64,000 bases of DNA, from positions 1-64,000 of the forward strand of contig VWYX01001259.1 in NCBI GenBank assembly GCA_013396525.1, in the 5' to 3' direction. The notes beneath the pieces are model-generated. The model ran no database searches. It was not told the DNA's origin and saw nothing but the letters and a program-made list of their open reading frames with translations. The stretch is from Chaetorhynchus papuensis (lineage: Eukaryota; Chordata; Aves; Passeriformes; Rhipiduridae). Below, in pieces: positions 24,501 through 36,800 of the stretch (position 1 is the stretch's first letter; each line of letters begins with the position of its first letter). The translations under genes were made by a program, and so were the position numbers.

Positions 24501-27094
24501 CATCTATTTGGAAGATGCCCTTTGTGACAATGCAGTTTATTAACTACCATTTTCAACCATGGTAATGATATGTTTGGGTGAAATGTGTACTTATCTGAAA
24601 CAGATTCTGTAGCTATCAATGAAAATGCACCCATGGGATAACAGAAAGTGAATAAACAATGTGAATAAATAATCCCATCAGCCAGTTGGCTTCAAGAGCT
24701 ACACTGGTTTAAATCTTCTCCATATCTGGGATCCAGCATATTTCAGATTACTAGATGCCATCCACAGCCACCCTGATGGGTCACCAGTGATAGGTCTTTT
24801 GTACATATGCACAAAAGTAGACAATAAAATAATGAAAATGTCTTACTGTGTCCCTAGGGCAAATATACTAACAAATGAAAATTTAAATATATATTCAACT
24901 GAATTTAAAAGATGCTTCATTAACTCAAGGAATTATTTATTCCCTGCAATCTGGAATCATTGTAATACCATCTTTGATTTGTGTGTGAGTGTGAATGTAA
25001 ATACTTATTTCAAATTAGAGACTTACAGATTTTCATTACTGAAGTATTTAATGGGACAGTTTGCCAGGCTTTTTTTTTAACAACATATGAAGTGATCTCA
25101 TTAAGTTATTAAGCAAGTGGTTTAATTATGCCAACTTTCACATCTAACTGAAAAGCAGATGTTTTATTGGAAAACATATTGCTTTGGGAGAGCAGTATCT
25201 AACCATATCTCAACAGATTAAGACCTAATGACAGTTTAAAGGCTAAAGGCATTTGGATACCAAAACACTTTAGTCACAGATTTATGCAGTTTTGCAAATT
25301 ATACAATTCCCTGTTTTGTGGGAGAGAAGTAGGAGAAGTCGGTGTGATGTGTGCAGTCCTGGACAGGTCATGCGATTTCCTGGTCTCTCTTCTGCTCCCT
25401 GGGTTCTCTAGAGGTAGCAGAGAAGATCTTGGCTCCAGGTTCCTGGGCTCCTGGCCACCTGCCCCCATAGTCTGTCAGGTACTTTGAGTACCCCTGACAC
25501 TCTGAATTTTCATGAATTACAGTTCTGGATAGGGAAAACCTTGTTAGTGAGTAGATCATTCAAATTATACGTTCTTTTTCTTATTTGCTGTTGCCATTTT
25601 TGGCACTCACAATCCGTTCCAAACACATCTGGTCACATTTGCACTTGTTAATGATCAAAATGGTGTTTGCATAATTTCATTATTTATTTTATTGAACACA
25701 CCAAAAGTATTCTTTTGCTTGAGGCATCTGGCTGATCATATTTTATCTACTGCTATAAAAGCAAAGGTTCTACAGCTTGTGCTAACAATGACTGACTTGC
25801 TAATTGCTACAAGTATTGGTGTGCCTTCCTATGCAGGAAGGTAGCAGATAAACAGGTGATGTACTTCCAACTGCCAAGACTCTGTTCAAAAGATACAAAT
25901 GGATGAGTCACTTTTGTTTCCAAGCTTAATGAAACATATATATATATGTCTGTTCTCAACAGAGGGTGAAAATGGAATTCATTTGTTAGCTTCTCAAAAA
26001 TCAAATGAGACCTTCACAAAAGATGGATGGATTTCATATGAAGAGACAGGGAAAACCAAATAATTCTTATAAGGATCCCTTACAAGTATTTTGAGAGAAA
26101 TCTCTTGTTTAAAATTGTACACAAATTAACAACTGCTTTGCAATACCATGAACACGATCTGCATGTAGAAGAAACTCCCAACAGCCTACAAAAAACTCCC
26201 TTATTTCAAATATAATCTTTCCCTTAGATCAGAGTATTTGGGGGGTGGGGATGTGGGGGGGTATCAGTTATTATCAATATAATCTGGGTCACCGAGATAA
26301 AAATCTTTCTTTCTCTGAAGAGGAAGATTGTGTTTGCCTTCCCAAAACAGATGAAGGTTCAAACTTTCCTAACAGAAAAAGTAGTTTTTCCACAAAGAAT
26401 TGGGTGCTTAGGTAAGCCACAATAGGATTTACAGTGAGTCCCCTACAGAAAACCAGGAAATGGACCTCCCCTATGGCCCCTTTCCTCAGTGCTGTGTTCA
26501 GGGAAAGGAGACCACACACTTGCTCTGTAACCCTTGTCTGAATAAAAGAGAGGACCTGAACTCAGCTGGAGGAGTATCTCATTCAGATGCAGTCCTGTCC
26601 TGTGCTGCTTCTGTTACAAAACATAATGTAGGGCTCTGTTGAACTGTAGCCCTTGTAGAAGTTCTTTTCTTTTCTTCTTTTTCTTGTTTTTTATTGGTCA
26701 CGGGAAAAAGTAATGCACAGCTTAAAGCATGTGAACCAGGACTGAATTCTAAAAATATGGGAGAAATCATGAATTCCACAACAAAATAAAAATGCAAAAC
26801 GCATGTTGCTGGAAAAAAGATTTCCCCTGTGTCTCTTGGCATGTAAAAGAAATACAGTTACAAGCTTACAGTAGGCCCTCGAAGGCTGTGATCTAGCAGG
26901 ACATGTCCACACAGGCATTTTGCAAATGTTGGCACTATGGTTTCTGATTAGCGGTTGGACATCAATCTCTGCCAGAGGATCATTGCCCAAATGTGTTGCT
27001 TTAATGTAATAACAGTAAGCTGAAACAGCCACTCCGAGTCAAACTCAGGCAACTATATCTGAGTTTTCACTCATCCTGTTGCATTATTTCATAG
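21551..27094. other. AT-rich DNA, no gene confirmed
   Basis: This is 5.5 kb without a recognised transposon. It holds short simple repeats (ATT/AAT units near 24451-24483, small TA runs), a G-rich tract at 26240, and a somewhat GC-richer patch at 25320-25470 with open frames on both strands that I cannot identify. A possible 20-nt splice-flanked segment at 23137-23156 is discussed in the findings. Confidence 0.45.
26240..26261 (+). repeat. G-rich tract with quadruplex potential
   Basis: Runs of 6, 4 and 7 G are separated by T and ATGT. The 7-G run can be split to give four G-triplets, so a G-quadruplex is possible in an otherwise AT-rich setting. Confidence 0.6.
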
Positions 27095-28099
27095 AGCTGG
27101 ATGGATGGGCTAAATACCCCAATATGACAATTTATGCTGCCTTCCATGTTGGAGACGGCTCTTCTCTAACTCAGCTGGAGCATGGGCAGAGAGCAGCCTC
27201 AAATCTACACCACAGAAAGAGTAAGTCAATTTTTGAAAGGTTATGTGAACATATTCAAATATCAAAATTTTAAAAATGTTTCACACAGAATAAAATATTA
27301 GTTTTGTATAATCATATATATATAACCTATATGACTGAAGTAAAAAAATTATCAAAAGTGTAACCAGAGGAGTAATTTTGATTTCTTTTAGTAGAGAAAT
27401 GTGTTCATATCCTATTAAAGAATGTTTGATACCTCTGCACCCACAGCTTCTGAACAAAAATATGTGGTTTTCATAGGTAACTGTTCTTAAGTGCAAAGTA
27501 GTAGTTTCTATATTGATAAAAACCACTTAAAAATAAGCAAATTCTTCAAAGTAATTGGTGAGCTATAGACATTGAAAATGGTTGTGTGAATCTTTATATA
27601 GGGATATCTCTTTACTTGCGAATTAGTGTGTTGGTACAATTAGAAAAAATATAAGCAGTGTATGAATGAGAGTTCTATATCATCCCTCTTCATTAGTTTT
27701 GCACAAATGTTGCAATCACACAAGGAGAGGCACTGAAGAATTATGCTTGGTGTATGTAAAGCTGCCAGAAACTATGCATTCTTTTCTTCAGAGAGATCCT
27801 TCAGACTGACATTCTTAGCATGGCTGCCCCTTCACCTCCACCCTCATCTTCATCAGGACTGGGGAAGAAAATAGCAAGAGCAAAAGCAAGAACACTCATG
27901 ACCCATGGTAAGAAAGGTTCAATAAATGAAGGACTGGGGGGGGGGGAAAGAACAAACAAACATACAACAACAATTACTCACCACCTCTTGATGGCAGATC
28001 TATGCCCAGCCAAACTCTGAGCAACAACTGTCCTGGAAGATGGTTATGACGATTATGCAGGACATCATACAGTATGGAACGCGACTTTTGTCAGTTCAG
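27095..28099 (+). other. Possible exons of an unannotated transcript
   Basis: Three segments lie between splice-like signals: 27095-27220 (after ttatttcatag, before gtaagt), 27792-27907 (after attcttttcttcag, before gtaaga; contains an ATG at 27820) and 27998-28099 (after ttgatggcag, before gtaagt). Each has an open frame, but the reading phases do not join cleanly, and the middle one also has a good acceptor on the minus strand. It could be a non-coding RNA or chance. I recognise no protein. Confidence 0.2.
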
Positions 28100-30023
28100 G
28101 TAAGTTGTCTCAGCTCTATCCCCTCCCATAACCTTTCCCACACGTAGCCTAATTGCTGAAGGAGCAGGTTGGGTACAGTGAGAAAAAGACTTGTCATCAA
28201 GCACTGTTCAGCCATAGCCAAAACATTGGTGTGTTACCAGCACCGGTTTACTTGCAAACCCAAAGTTATGAAGAAAGTTAACTACATTCCAGTCAGAACC
28301 TACAATCATAACATGGTGAAATGCCTTTTGTAAAAAACAGCTTTTGCTTATTATTATCATCAATTAAAACAGTGAAAAGTTGGGAGGTTTTTGTGTGTAT
28401 GAGGTTGGGTTTTTTTGTTTTGCTTTGTTCAATGAAAGACAAGAAACAAGTGGTACATTCTACTAGCCAACATTAGGGATCATTCTATTCAATTTGCCAG
28501 GGTTGTTGATTCATCATAATAGCTCTGTCAAATTGTATCAACCAAAATGGCTCTTGAAGACAGGTACAGTAACAAAGTTATGCAGATGAATAAATTATCT
28601 ACTCTAGAAATAAATAATCAAATATGAAAAGATTCTTGACAGGTGCCTTGACAGTAAAGAAAATATTATGTGATGATTACACTCCAATTCAATAGAGGCA
28701 GAAAACTGACCTATAAAATATTTAACAAACCAATCCAAGTGAAACATGCCCAGTCTCACTGGTCTATGTGAAAAACTGAATTACTGCCTTTTCAAATTGA
28801 TCAGAAATACTTCAGTATGCTCTTTTAATCGGAAGGTCATTTTAAAGATGACAGGCAAGTGTTCTTTCTATTTGGGCAAATATTTGAACTTACTATCTTG
28901 TTGTGTTTATATAAAACTGTGTGCATTGTCCTTGTGTAAGTGCTTTTCTCTGTGACCTTTTCAAGCATATAGCAAATAAATCTTTCCTTAGCTTTAAAGT
29001 GGCTGTCATAACAACACCACAGGGCTCTAGGCATGCTGACTAACAATTTCAAAACAGTCTAATCAATTGGGAAATATTTTTCTTTGAAATTAGTAGATGT
29101 TGGTATGAAATTACTAATCAGCTTTAATGGTTGCAGTTTGGGAATTTTACTATCTTCCCCAGTTGCATTTCCATATAGTTTTATAAATAAGAAAGTTGTA
29201 TCAGTTTTCATTAAGATGAGATTAAAGTGAAAAATTACAGTAAAAAAAGGACTCGTGATGATATCGTAACATTTTCAGCAAGATTTATTTTGTTGTTTTA
29301 TTTCTTTTCTCTTAGACTGATTAGGAATTATCTCATTGCAGTTAATTAAAGCAGACTTCCCATCAGAGGAATGCCTAGGTAAGAATGCCATCTCAGTTTG
29401 AAAATCATTATCTTTAAGGGAAAGGTTCATATGATATTTACTCAAGCCAGGATTACCAACAGAACCCAGAATCTCAAATTTGGGCTGCATGCTTTCTCTG
29501 ATCTGGCCCAAATGAGGTTTCTGCTCAGGTTCAGGGATCCCTGTGGTGTGTTGTCCAGAACTGGGACAGAATCAGGTTTGAAGTACTTAGGCAAGAAGTG
29601 AGAGAGGGAATACAGGGGAAAAATATGTCATATTGGTAATTTCTTTAAGCAAATTTAAATCTTAAAGAAATTGGTTTCTTCTGTGTCTTTGCAGTGCATT
29701 CACATCTGAGTCATGCTGCAGGACTGTGCCTTCTACATGTGATCATAAGAAATTTAACCCAAAATGTGAGTCTTCCTCCTGATATAATTTTGATCACAAG
29801 GGTCTGGAGTAACAATTAATAATAGGATACTATCTATACTGTGACATGGCTGGTAGGATTAATTGACACTGTCTTCATGTATATGTGTGTGCATGTGTGA
29901 CTGAGACAGTAAACCTAAAGTATGAATTTAAAATTAATTACTTGTTCTGAAAAAAAAGGAAAGTCAAGAAAACCAGCTCCTTTGAATCCAATAATACTGA
30001 TTGTCAATAATCTGACTTATTTA
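28100..30023. other. AT-rich DNA, no gene seen
   Basis: No recognised repeat or exon. A short TATATGTGTGTGCATGTG run occurs near 29880. Confidence 0.5.
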
Positions 30024-30116
30024 TGGTGTGATTTTTGGGGTTGTCATGTGCAGATCCAGGAGGTGGAGCTGATGATCCTTGTGGGTCCCTTCCAGCTCAG
30101 GATATTCTATGATTAC
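30024..30116 (+). mobile_element. Short CR1 3' end
   Basis: Only the last ~90 bases survive: ttggggttgtcatgtgcag, then 'gagctgatgatccttgtggg', 'tcccttccagctcagg' and 'atattctatgatta'. I looked for a tRNA-like head that would make it a CR1-tailed SINE and did not find one. Confidence 0.85.
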
Positions 30117-30519
30117 AGTTCTGAAATAATTCAGGATGCAACATGGCTAACCCATGAAGAGCACCACATGTCTAAGAAGTGATAAAATAAAATAGAACCA
30201 ACTAACTTACGATATTCCTTGGTGTCAGCCTTACATCCCCTGAAACACCTATATGAGGAATTCTGCCTAACACACATTAGGCACAGCTCAGTCAAAGAAC
30301 CCATGATGAGATACTTGAAATCCACACAGATTAGTTTAGCTTCATGTTGAAAGCAGTGCAAAAATGCCCTACATGGAAAAGGTATGCATTGCACGCACTT
30401 ATTTACATTATAACACAAACTCTATGATGCACCTTTAGTCAGTAAACAGAATATGCACAAAGAACTCAAATATTAGTCCCCTCTGGTCAGAACATTATTC
30501 GGTAAAAGCTAAAGCTTGT
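30117..30519. other. AT-rich DNA, no gene seen
   Basis: Nothing recognised. Confidence 0.45.
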
Positions 30520-30890
30520 TGTCCTGTATCAGGGTACTGGGAGGGCTGGTGTCTCTCATAGGTCAGGTGCCTGGGGCAGAGGAACCTCCCCACAGGGTGT
30601 CAGGACAGGGCTCCATGCCCGATCCCCCTGCCAAAAGACAAAGCCAGTGGGATGGACCCTGGCTGGGAGTCCCGGCTCTACCTGCTCCCAGTCGGGGCAC
30701 AGAGCAGTGCAGGAGCCATCTGGGGGAATTGGGCATCTCCATGGGGATGGAGATGGGCCAAGGATTGGTCCAAGACTGGTCCAGGATTGTTCTGTTAGGG
30801 CATTGCTGGGACAAAGACTGAGAGCTCCAGAGGGGAGGAGAAGAGGTCCTGGGCCAGGGGCAGGAGACAATGCAGGAAGTTCCTAAGTGT
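30520..30890. other. GC-rich island of unknown origin
   Basis: About 370 bases are much richer in GC than both flanks, with abrupt edges and few CpG. Open frames occur in several frames on both strands, a result of composition. Near 30737-30785 there is internal repetition (ggatggagatgggcc; 'ggattggtccaagactggtcc'). The block shape suggests an old inserted element, but I see no LTR ends, tail or known protein. Confidence 0.35.
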
Positions 30891-33289
30891 CATTTTCCTG
30901 GGTGGTGATTAACACAATCTTGATCTCATCCACATCATCAATCCCAAGCTTGCAAACATGGTGAGTCTTTCACCGTGAAACTGTAGATTAGTGAAAACTA
31001 GGAAAACAGCTAGGATAAGGAAATTTATCAGAGGCAGTTTAGCTGAAATTGGGATACCTATGTTTCGTACTGAAAAAGGTGTCAGAAGAGTTCTGGAAAA
31101 GCATCTTGTGTTTCCAGGAACTCAAAATATGAGAAGCTCACAAATGCACTATCAGAACTTCTTATGTAGTCTTCAAGCTTCTAGCTATATCACTCAACAT
31201 AAAAATGAGCATGAGGCTATACCATTTTAAAATTCAAGTGAGTTGCTCTAAATTGATTATGGTGATTGGGGGGATTTAACTTAGCAGGGAGAGATTCAAC
31301 TGGAATAGCCAAATTACTATGACTACTTCTAATGATGTCCTAAATGATCAACAACCTGCCAAAGAATGAAAATTAATTCTATATGTAAGAAGTTTTATCA
31401 CAAATTGTGTGTTTTAGGTTGTTTTAAATGGAGAAAAAAGTCCCTAAAAATTCTTCCTTCTTTGATGGAATTCTGTGATGTTGAGCATTAACTGAAGATC
31501 TCTTCTGTGGACAATAGGTCTGATTCTCTAGTGCACTGTTCCTTCTGCAGCTAGCATATTTGCATTTAATTTGAAAAAGCAAAATGTTCCTAATCTGCTT
31601 TTATAGATGTGATTACAGGAGTAGAATATCAGAGGTGGTTTTGTTGTCTTTTCTTCATGAATAGAACAGTATGATTCTGGATTTACTCTGTGGAAATGTA
31701 ATGTGGACCTGATTTTCTATCAAAACAGTTTTCATACCCCTGGAAAGGAGCTAGTCCTGGAGAAAAAAGTGGAACAAATGTAGCTCTCCAAACCACCTTA
31801 ATTATATTTTGACCTATGTTTACTATATCGGGGTTTTCTAACATGGAAAAAAAATGTGTTTCTTTTCAATATTTTGATCAGTGTTAATTAAAATATGCTG
31901 AGTTAAATAGCTTTATTCCTTATGATGTTAAGTGTCCCAAGTGAAAATGAGGCAGTTAGGAATAGATTTCAAGCAGGCTGGTTATTATTTTGCAATAAAT
32001 GGTTCAAAGCAAGTAACTCATCTTTCTGTAATTTGTAGCACCTGGTAGTGATCTGACTTTAGACCTCATCACATACTTTTTCCATATCATTAACCACATC
32101 CAGAAGTCACAGATTCACAGCAATTGAACCAACACTTAGAAACAGTGTGACAGACATTAGTTTTAAAAAATGTATTACTTTGAAATACTTTGGCTATATT
32201 TATTGCCTTCTGTTTTTAAAAGAATTCAATAAACCTCTCTGCAGATTACTGTGGAGGGGAAGAAACACTGGAGCGTCACTTCTTGTCCAAATATATCAAA
32301 TACATTTTGAAAATGAACTTTACAATACGAAGATTTGAAATGCATGATGGTAGTGTTCAAACTCAATAACCTTAGGATAGAAAGCTGTGTGGTGTGATCC
32401 AGAGATTTTACAGTCCAGGTGACATAGAAGAATTCTATACTAAGGAGGGCACAAAACTTCATAGTGTCCAAATCAGCCTAACAGAAAGAAAAAAAACCTC
32501 TCTGAGATGAAAAGGAGTCTCACATCTTGGGTAGTCATACTCCAGATGAACCAGCAGCCTTTTGAGGAAACATTTCTCTATATGATATAGAAATTTGTTG
32601 TCCACTTTTCCGCTCCCAAAGTTTAAAAATCATTCCTTCCTAAATTTCAGCTTAAGGAAGATCCTTAGTTAAAGTGGCAAAGGAATATGGAAATAATGAG
32701 ATTTTCTATACCACACTTTAACATCTCCCCATCTGTAAAGTAAAATATTCTTCAATGTAAAAAACACAGTGAAGAATTTGTATTATAATCACAATTTGGT
32801 AGAACACTTAAACAGGAAGCTATAATCAAATTTTACTGAAACAGTTTGAATGCATTACAGTATCCTGAAAATCTTAATGAGAAAGACAGAAGAATGCCTT
32901 CTTCTGGCTAAAAGATGGCAAATTAGTTAGATAACTGGGACTCCTATATACACTTCTATTTCCCAATTCTTCATATCTGCAAAGCAAGCTGAAGTGGAAT
33001 CCTTCAAAACTGTACAAAACCCCCCACTTTTTTGATTTTTTTTCTTTTGTGTTTGTGTTGCTAGTTGTTATTTTTATAATTTTTTATACCCTCCAGTCTC
33101 AGTACCTGCGAAAACAGAAAAGGCTGTGTGTTATTAACCTGAGCTAAATATAGGAAAATCTTTAGGCAGTATTCTGTGAAACGTTCTGTTCTCTCCAAAG
33201 ACCATGGATTTAAACTCTCACAGTATTTAAGCTGCTTTTTACTGGAAAAAAAATAAAAAGACTGTTGCAGGCACCACAAAGCTGAGGGG
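30891..33289. other. AT-rich DNA, no gene seen
   Basis: No recognised repeat, exon or RNA gene. Confidence 0.5.
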
Positions 33290-33810
33290 ACAGGCTCCAC
33301 AGCCTCTTCCCCCAGATCCTAAGAGTTTGGCCATGTTCCAGGCCAACTCTGATTTTGCTCACCTGTAGAACATGGGATCAAACTGCTGAGAAAATATAAG
33401 CTATGAGAATTTGAAGAAGGAGTCTTGCCTATGGTCTCTTTCCTCTTTTCTTGAAAGCTGTATTAAGCTCAGGCCCTTGAGCTATGTCCACGTGAGAGTT
33501 TTGTGGCAGCTCTGCCTATACCTGGTGTTGCACCCCACTGTCCCTGACCTGGCCTCACTGACTTGGCTTCCTGGCCATGTGTCTGACCTGAATTGTCACT
33601 AAGGACGTGGCTAGCATTCACAGGGCTGTTGGCTGACCCTGGTCACTGCCACCAATCATCTTGTCTTCTTGCTTTTGTACTCTGTAATGGTGTCACAGTG
33701 GTGAAGCTGCTGCACTGCCTGCCTGCTGCATTTCCAGCTCCTGGCTCCATTCTCCATGCACAGCAGTACAGGCTTGTGTTACCTGCTAGTGAAAAGTTCA
33801 TATGATGGAT
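33290..33810. other. GC-rich probable interspersed repeat
   Basis: Sequence between about 33430 and 33800 (ctgtccctgacctggcctca; 'ggtgaagctgctgcactgcc') is GC-rich, poor in CpG and sharply bounded. It feels like an avian interspersed repeat I have seen, but I cannot name it or find termini. Overlapping short frames are not credible genes. Confidence 0.35.
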
Positions 33811-36800
33811 TAATGGTTTTGTAAAACTGATTTTAAAACTGGGTATGAAATGATATTTTCCTTTTCTTTTCGGTCCTGAGACTGACAAAGATGACCTGAA
33901 CTGCATACTGAAAGTTCCTATATGTCAAAATAGCTGGCAAGTTTTCCCAGATTCTCCTACAGTCCTGAGACATCTTTGTTACATTAAACATTAATCCTTT
34001 TCTATTTTGTTCATTTGGAAGTAAAATAAATAGTGCTTCATATATACAAGCTTGTCTAGCTTGAGGGAAAACATATTTGATCTTGCTTGAGACACCAAAT
34101 ATTGGAGGACCTTGGGAGTCAGGGTTAGATTTAAATCAGTACTTTAATTCTAAAACATCTGTTTATTCCTATTCCTATTTATAAGTTATCAGAAACTTAC
34201 TAAAACCCCATATTTTTCTCCATTAGAAGAAAAAAATACATTTAAAGCCCTTAGTAAAGCCCTTAGTATAGCCCGGATTTTCTTCAACAAATATATTTTT
34301 TCATAGAAAAGTTTCAGTTAAAATTGAAGTACATAAGGAAAGAATTACACAGGAGAGTTTTGGCTGCAAACCCATCTGATGACCCTAGGATACCTCCCTC
34401 ACAGGCTTTCTTTTATACTTCAGCTTTGTGCCTAATTTATCAGTAATTTCTTTTTTCAGTATTTCATCTTGCTGGCAATTTATGTGTATATAAAACTAAA
34501 CATGCATTTGGCCACTATAAGACTGAACCCAGGATTAAATAACTTTCCCTCATGTAGAGTATAAAAAACTTGGCAAATCCAGTTTGTTTTTCTTTATTCA
34601 CATAAAGAAGCACAGCTCTAAAGATGAGACTAAATGAGACTTACATTTGCCAAACTGTTATCTACCAGTTTGGGGAAGTGAAACTTTGTCTTCCTTCACA
34701 TGAAATTACCAAAGATCTCACAGCCTATTTTCGATGCGCTTTTTTTTTTTTTTGTCTTATATTTTTTGAAGGTTTTAATATTTTTATTTTTTTTTAGGGC
34801 AGGGCAGGGAGAGAAGTGTTTGGTTTTGGTTTAGGGGGTTTTTTTCAGTGAAGAATATGATATCTTAAAATGTGTGTGTCAGGTTAAATGTTTAGAATAA
34901 AACAACCAACACCATAATTTATAGTAGCAAGCAAATTAGTTGAAATAATTAAGAGTCACATATAATTTTAGCACAGCATAGATTTTAATCCAAAAGTTAA
35001 GTCATTAGTTAAACTTGGTTTTCTTTGACTTCGGAATTGCTACAGAAATGTTAGCTGAAAAATGGAGCAAATTTAACTTATTTACATAGATCAGGAAGAT
35101 GAAGCAAATCTAACCTTTACTGTTGAACCTAAAGAGCAGGAATATTCATCTAGACCTGCCTGGTAGGAGTCCTGTCTCGTTGAACTTTTAGTTCTATGGA
35201 ATTCAGCTCACACACAAACTTCCCAGTGTCTTGGCCTTTAGAGACATCACATTTCCACCAGTGTATTAAACCAGAGGCAGTAATATTTGCAGCTATGGTT
35301 TGTTTGCCTGGGTTTTTTTTTGCTTCTTTCATCTATACTTCCTCTGATTTCTGTGACTTTTGGGCTGTTATTTTCATTCTTTTGTGGTATTATTTTGACA
35401 AAGTTTCAGTTTCCTACGAATATATGCTATGAACAATTTTCATGATGTTATGCAAGAAATGGCCAGAGATTTGTATCATATGAATGGTAAATTTATTAAG
35501 ATTAGAAATAAAAGTTGACTCAAATAAATGTGTAAGTTTTCATAGCTACTGTATCTGATTCCCCTTGCAGTGAAATAGGAAAGTCTTTGTTTTACTTTTC
35601 TGAGCAAAAAGAACAACATTGTGTAAAATACATGTTCATTTGTCTCTCCATTTGTTGCCTGTGCAGAAGCCTCTGACACCTCTTAATTAGAATTGTATAA
35701 ACCTGGATATAGTTAATATTCATTTACAATCAAAATATAAAAATATTCATTTCCTTAAAAAGATGTACTTACCATAACGATATGAATGTAGTGGTGACCA
35801 AGTACCTTCCATGACTGTACATATCCATGCATCAGCTCTGTAAGGTATTCTCTGTGTTAGTCAAACATCAGTACAAAGGGTTAATTAATTAATTTAATAA
35901 TTTTAGTTTTAAATTGTCTGATGTTCAGTCTTAGCACTCCCCTCACATTAGTCTCAAATGTGCCAACTTATGTATATCTCATATGTACTGATATATACAC
36001 ATACACAAATATTCATGGGTGTATGTGTATATATATTTGTGTGTGGATAAATTCATATATAGATATTTTATATTTGTAAGCAAAATATCGCCTTCCCAGG
36101 TCACTAATAGTCTTCTTAAGACTCTTTTCAAGATGTGATCCATGTTCAGTCCTCTTATGAGGAAAGGAATAATCCTGTATTTTTTACTATACTGTATCTT
36201 TTAGCTCTTGAGGCTTATTATCTTCCCACAAAACTCTTCTACATGCCTCAAAATTTCTTTGAAGAGGGAAATGCAGAGCAAGTACCTGGAACGTGTAATT
36301 TCTTTTCAGTTTCAGAATGACCATAGAAAGAGATTTTTAATGATATTAATTTGAATCCTCTTTCTTCCTGCATAGGAAGCAATGAATGAACCTGTTCTTC
36401 ATCTCTTAGTTTGCCTTTAGATGCAGTTTATTGATTTTTGAAAACACATTCTGAACAGAGCTTTAGTCCAGTTAAAATATTGATGAGAGATGGAGACCAG
36501 ATTGTCTGTCAGTTACTTTAATAAAAATATTTATAATAAATAGTTAACAATGATTAAATAAAATCATATTCTCCATTGATGTATTTTAGGTTTGGGGGGG
36601 GTTTCCTTGTTTCTTTTTAATGGCATGCTATTAAAAATCATAAAAAATTCTGAGTGCTGAATGGTGTCAATGCCTTGTTGTTATTCTGCCTACAGCACAG
36701 TGTGAGCTATGTTCATTTGCAATGTGTTGTTGGGTATTGTAAGATAGGTATTGTGAGACTATTTATTAAATAATGACATTTATATTGAAATTTTAGAATA

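Noticed and set aside
30024..30116. CR1-tailed SINE
   Set aside because: No tRNA-like head or box A/B sequence lies upstream, so only a truncated CR1 is supported.
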